Shown here: positions 63,578 through 64,000 of the stretch, piece by piece
How the letters are laid out: each line of letters starts with the position of its first letter
Position numbering within the stretch: position 1 is the stretch's first letter
Assembly: GCA_003508835.1 (NCBI GenBank)
Contig: PUFA01000068.1
Location: forward strand, 2,418,001-2,482,000
From: Eonycteris spelaea
Taxonomy: Eukaryota; Chordata; Mammalia; Chiroptera; Pteropodidae
Length of the DNA stretch: 64,000 nucleotides
Reading direction: 5' to 3'
The notes under the pieces: model-generated
The model's input: the letters and a program-made list of their open reading frames with translations, nothing else
Told to the model about the DNA's origin: nothing
Databases searched by the model: none
Position numbers and translations under genes: made by a program

Positions 63578-63650
63578 TATAAATATATCAATTAAAAGCC
63601 AAAGACTGTTACATTATATTAAAAAATATAACTTCAGGATTGAATTCAGA

Positions 63651-64000
63651 ATCCCTCTACTGTCCCTTCAAAGTAAAGAATAAATGTCTCTCCTAAATGT
63701 AAATATTTCTACAACAGTATACATTATAAGTGTACTTTTTTCTGTACCACATTTATTTTTTGAAACAGAGAAAAGGTTTTATTTGCATTCATATTCAAAT
63801 GATCTCAATAAATACTTTGCCTATTAGATGACATGGGCATATGTTTCTTCAGTAGGCCAATCATTCAAGGTGAAAATTAAGTTAAAAGGGGGAAAAAGAA
63901 AAACTCATATAAACTCTCCAAGAAAGACCCTTGAAATAATATTTATTAAAATGCATTTAAATTTTTTTGCTTTCTAATAACATACCTTTTCCTCATAGCA
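63651..64000. other. Window end, nothing recognised
   Basis: AT-rich sequence without a clear frame or repeat. Confidence 0.4.

Larger units (their letters stand above)
61100..63650 (+). mobile_element. HAL1 (ORF1-only L1 relative), long copy, split by a MITE
   Basis: It runs from a mixed-composition 5' UTR (61100-62030; 'cagcctgaatctaacagggt' 'gactgcttac') into ORF1 remnants: 'aagaatcagtgaacttgaag', 'atttgaagaaataatg' (as 'gttgaagaaataatgactga'), 'cccagaattctatatccaac' 'aaaaatatctttcaagaatg' 'aaggcaaaataaagacattc'. A tail from about 62900 is close to HAL1/L1 non-coding sequence, resuming after the MITE as 'caattaaaagccaaagactg'. ORF1 of this family encodes a coiled-coil RNA-binding chaperone; here it is interrupted by many stops. 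The left boundary is approximate. Confidence 0.7.

Overview
This window is AT-rich mammalian nuclear DNA. It has no bacterial-style gene organisation, no CRISPR array and no complete protein-coding gene that I can recognise. The best species clue is a short interspersed element at about 27511-27768 whose head is a 5S rRNA-derived sequence. 5S-rRNA-headed SINEs (the MEG-R group) were described in Old World fruit bats (Pteropodidae). The youngest-looking L1 (29590-30666) ends with a 3' tail of the kind I associate with bat L1s ('ttaaccaatgt...caataaa'). I therefore infer a fruit bat genome, in an intron of a large gene or an intergenic desert. The SINE and L1 are read directly; the species assignment is inference.

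Layout. 1-4.4 kb: plain AT-rich DNA with an old L2 piece. 4.55-4.67 kb: one candidate internal exon, open with a consensus splice donor, protein not recognised. 4.9-9 kb: L1 3' ends in both orientations, a MER3-type hAT MITE and L2. 9-23 kb: MIRs, a CTCF-like motif, a MER20-type element, an MLT1 solo LTR and L2. 23-28 kb: MIR, L1M, a TA/CA microsatellite and the 5S-derived SINE. 28-31 kb: an L2 end, a purine tract and the best preserved L1 (C-terminal part of ORF2 plus a G-rich 3' UTR). 31-42 kb: L1 and MLT1 fragments and a Tigger-type MITE. 42.9-47.3 kb: a dense L1/HAL1 block in which two 5'/ORF1 halves face each other, followed by ORF2. 49-54 kb: MIR and L2, a MER5A, and a MER1-type hAT element inserted in an older MIR-like SINE with an 8-bp target duplication. 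56-64 kb: an L1 ORF2 piece, an LTR-like piece, MIR, and a long HAL1 split by a hAT-type MITE.

There is no operon or pathway to describe. What the window offers is a layered transposon history (L2/MIR, then MaLR/L1M/HAL1/hAT, then L1, then the 5S SINE), one possible exon and a few candidate regulatory or structural motifs. Repeat family names come from memory of consensus sequences without a search; boundaries of old repeats are approximate, commonly by tens of bases.
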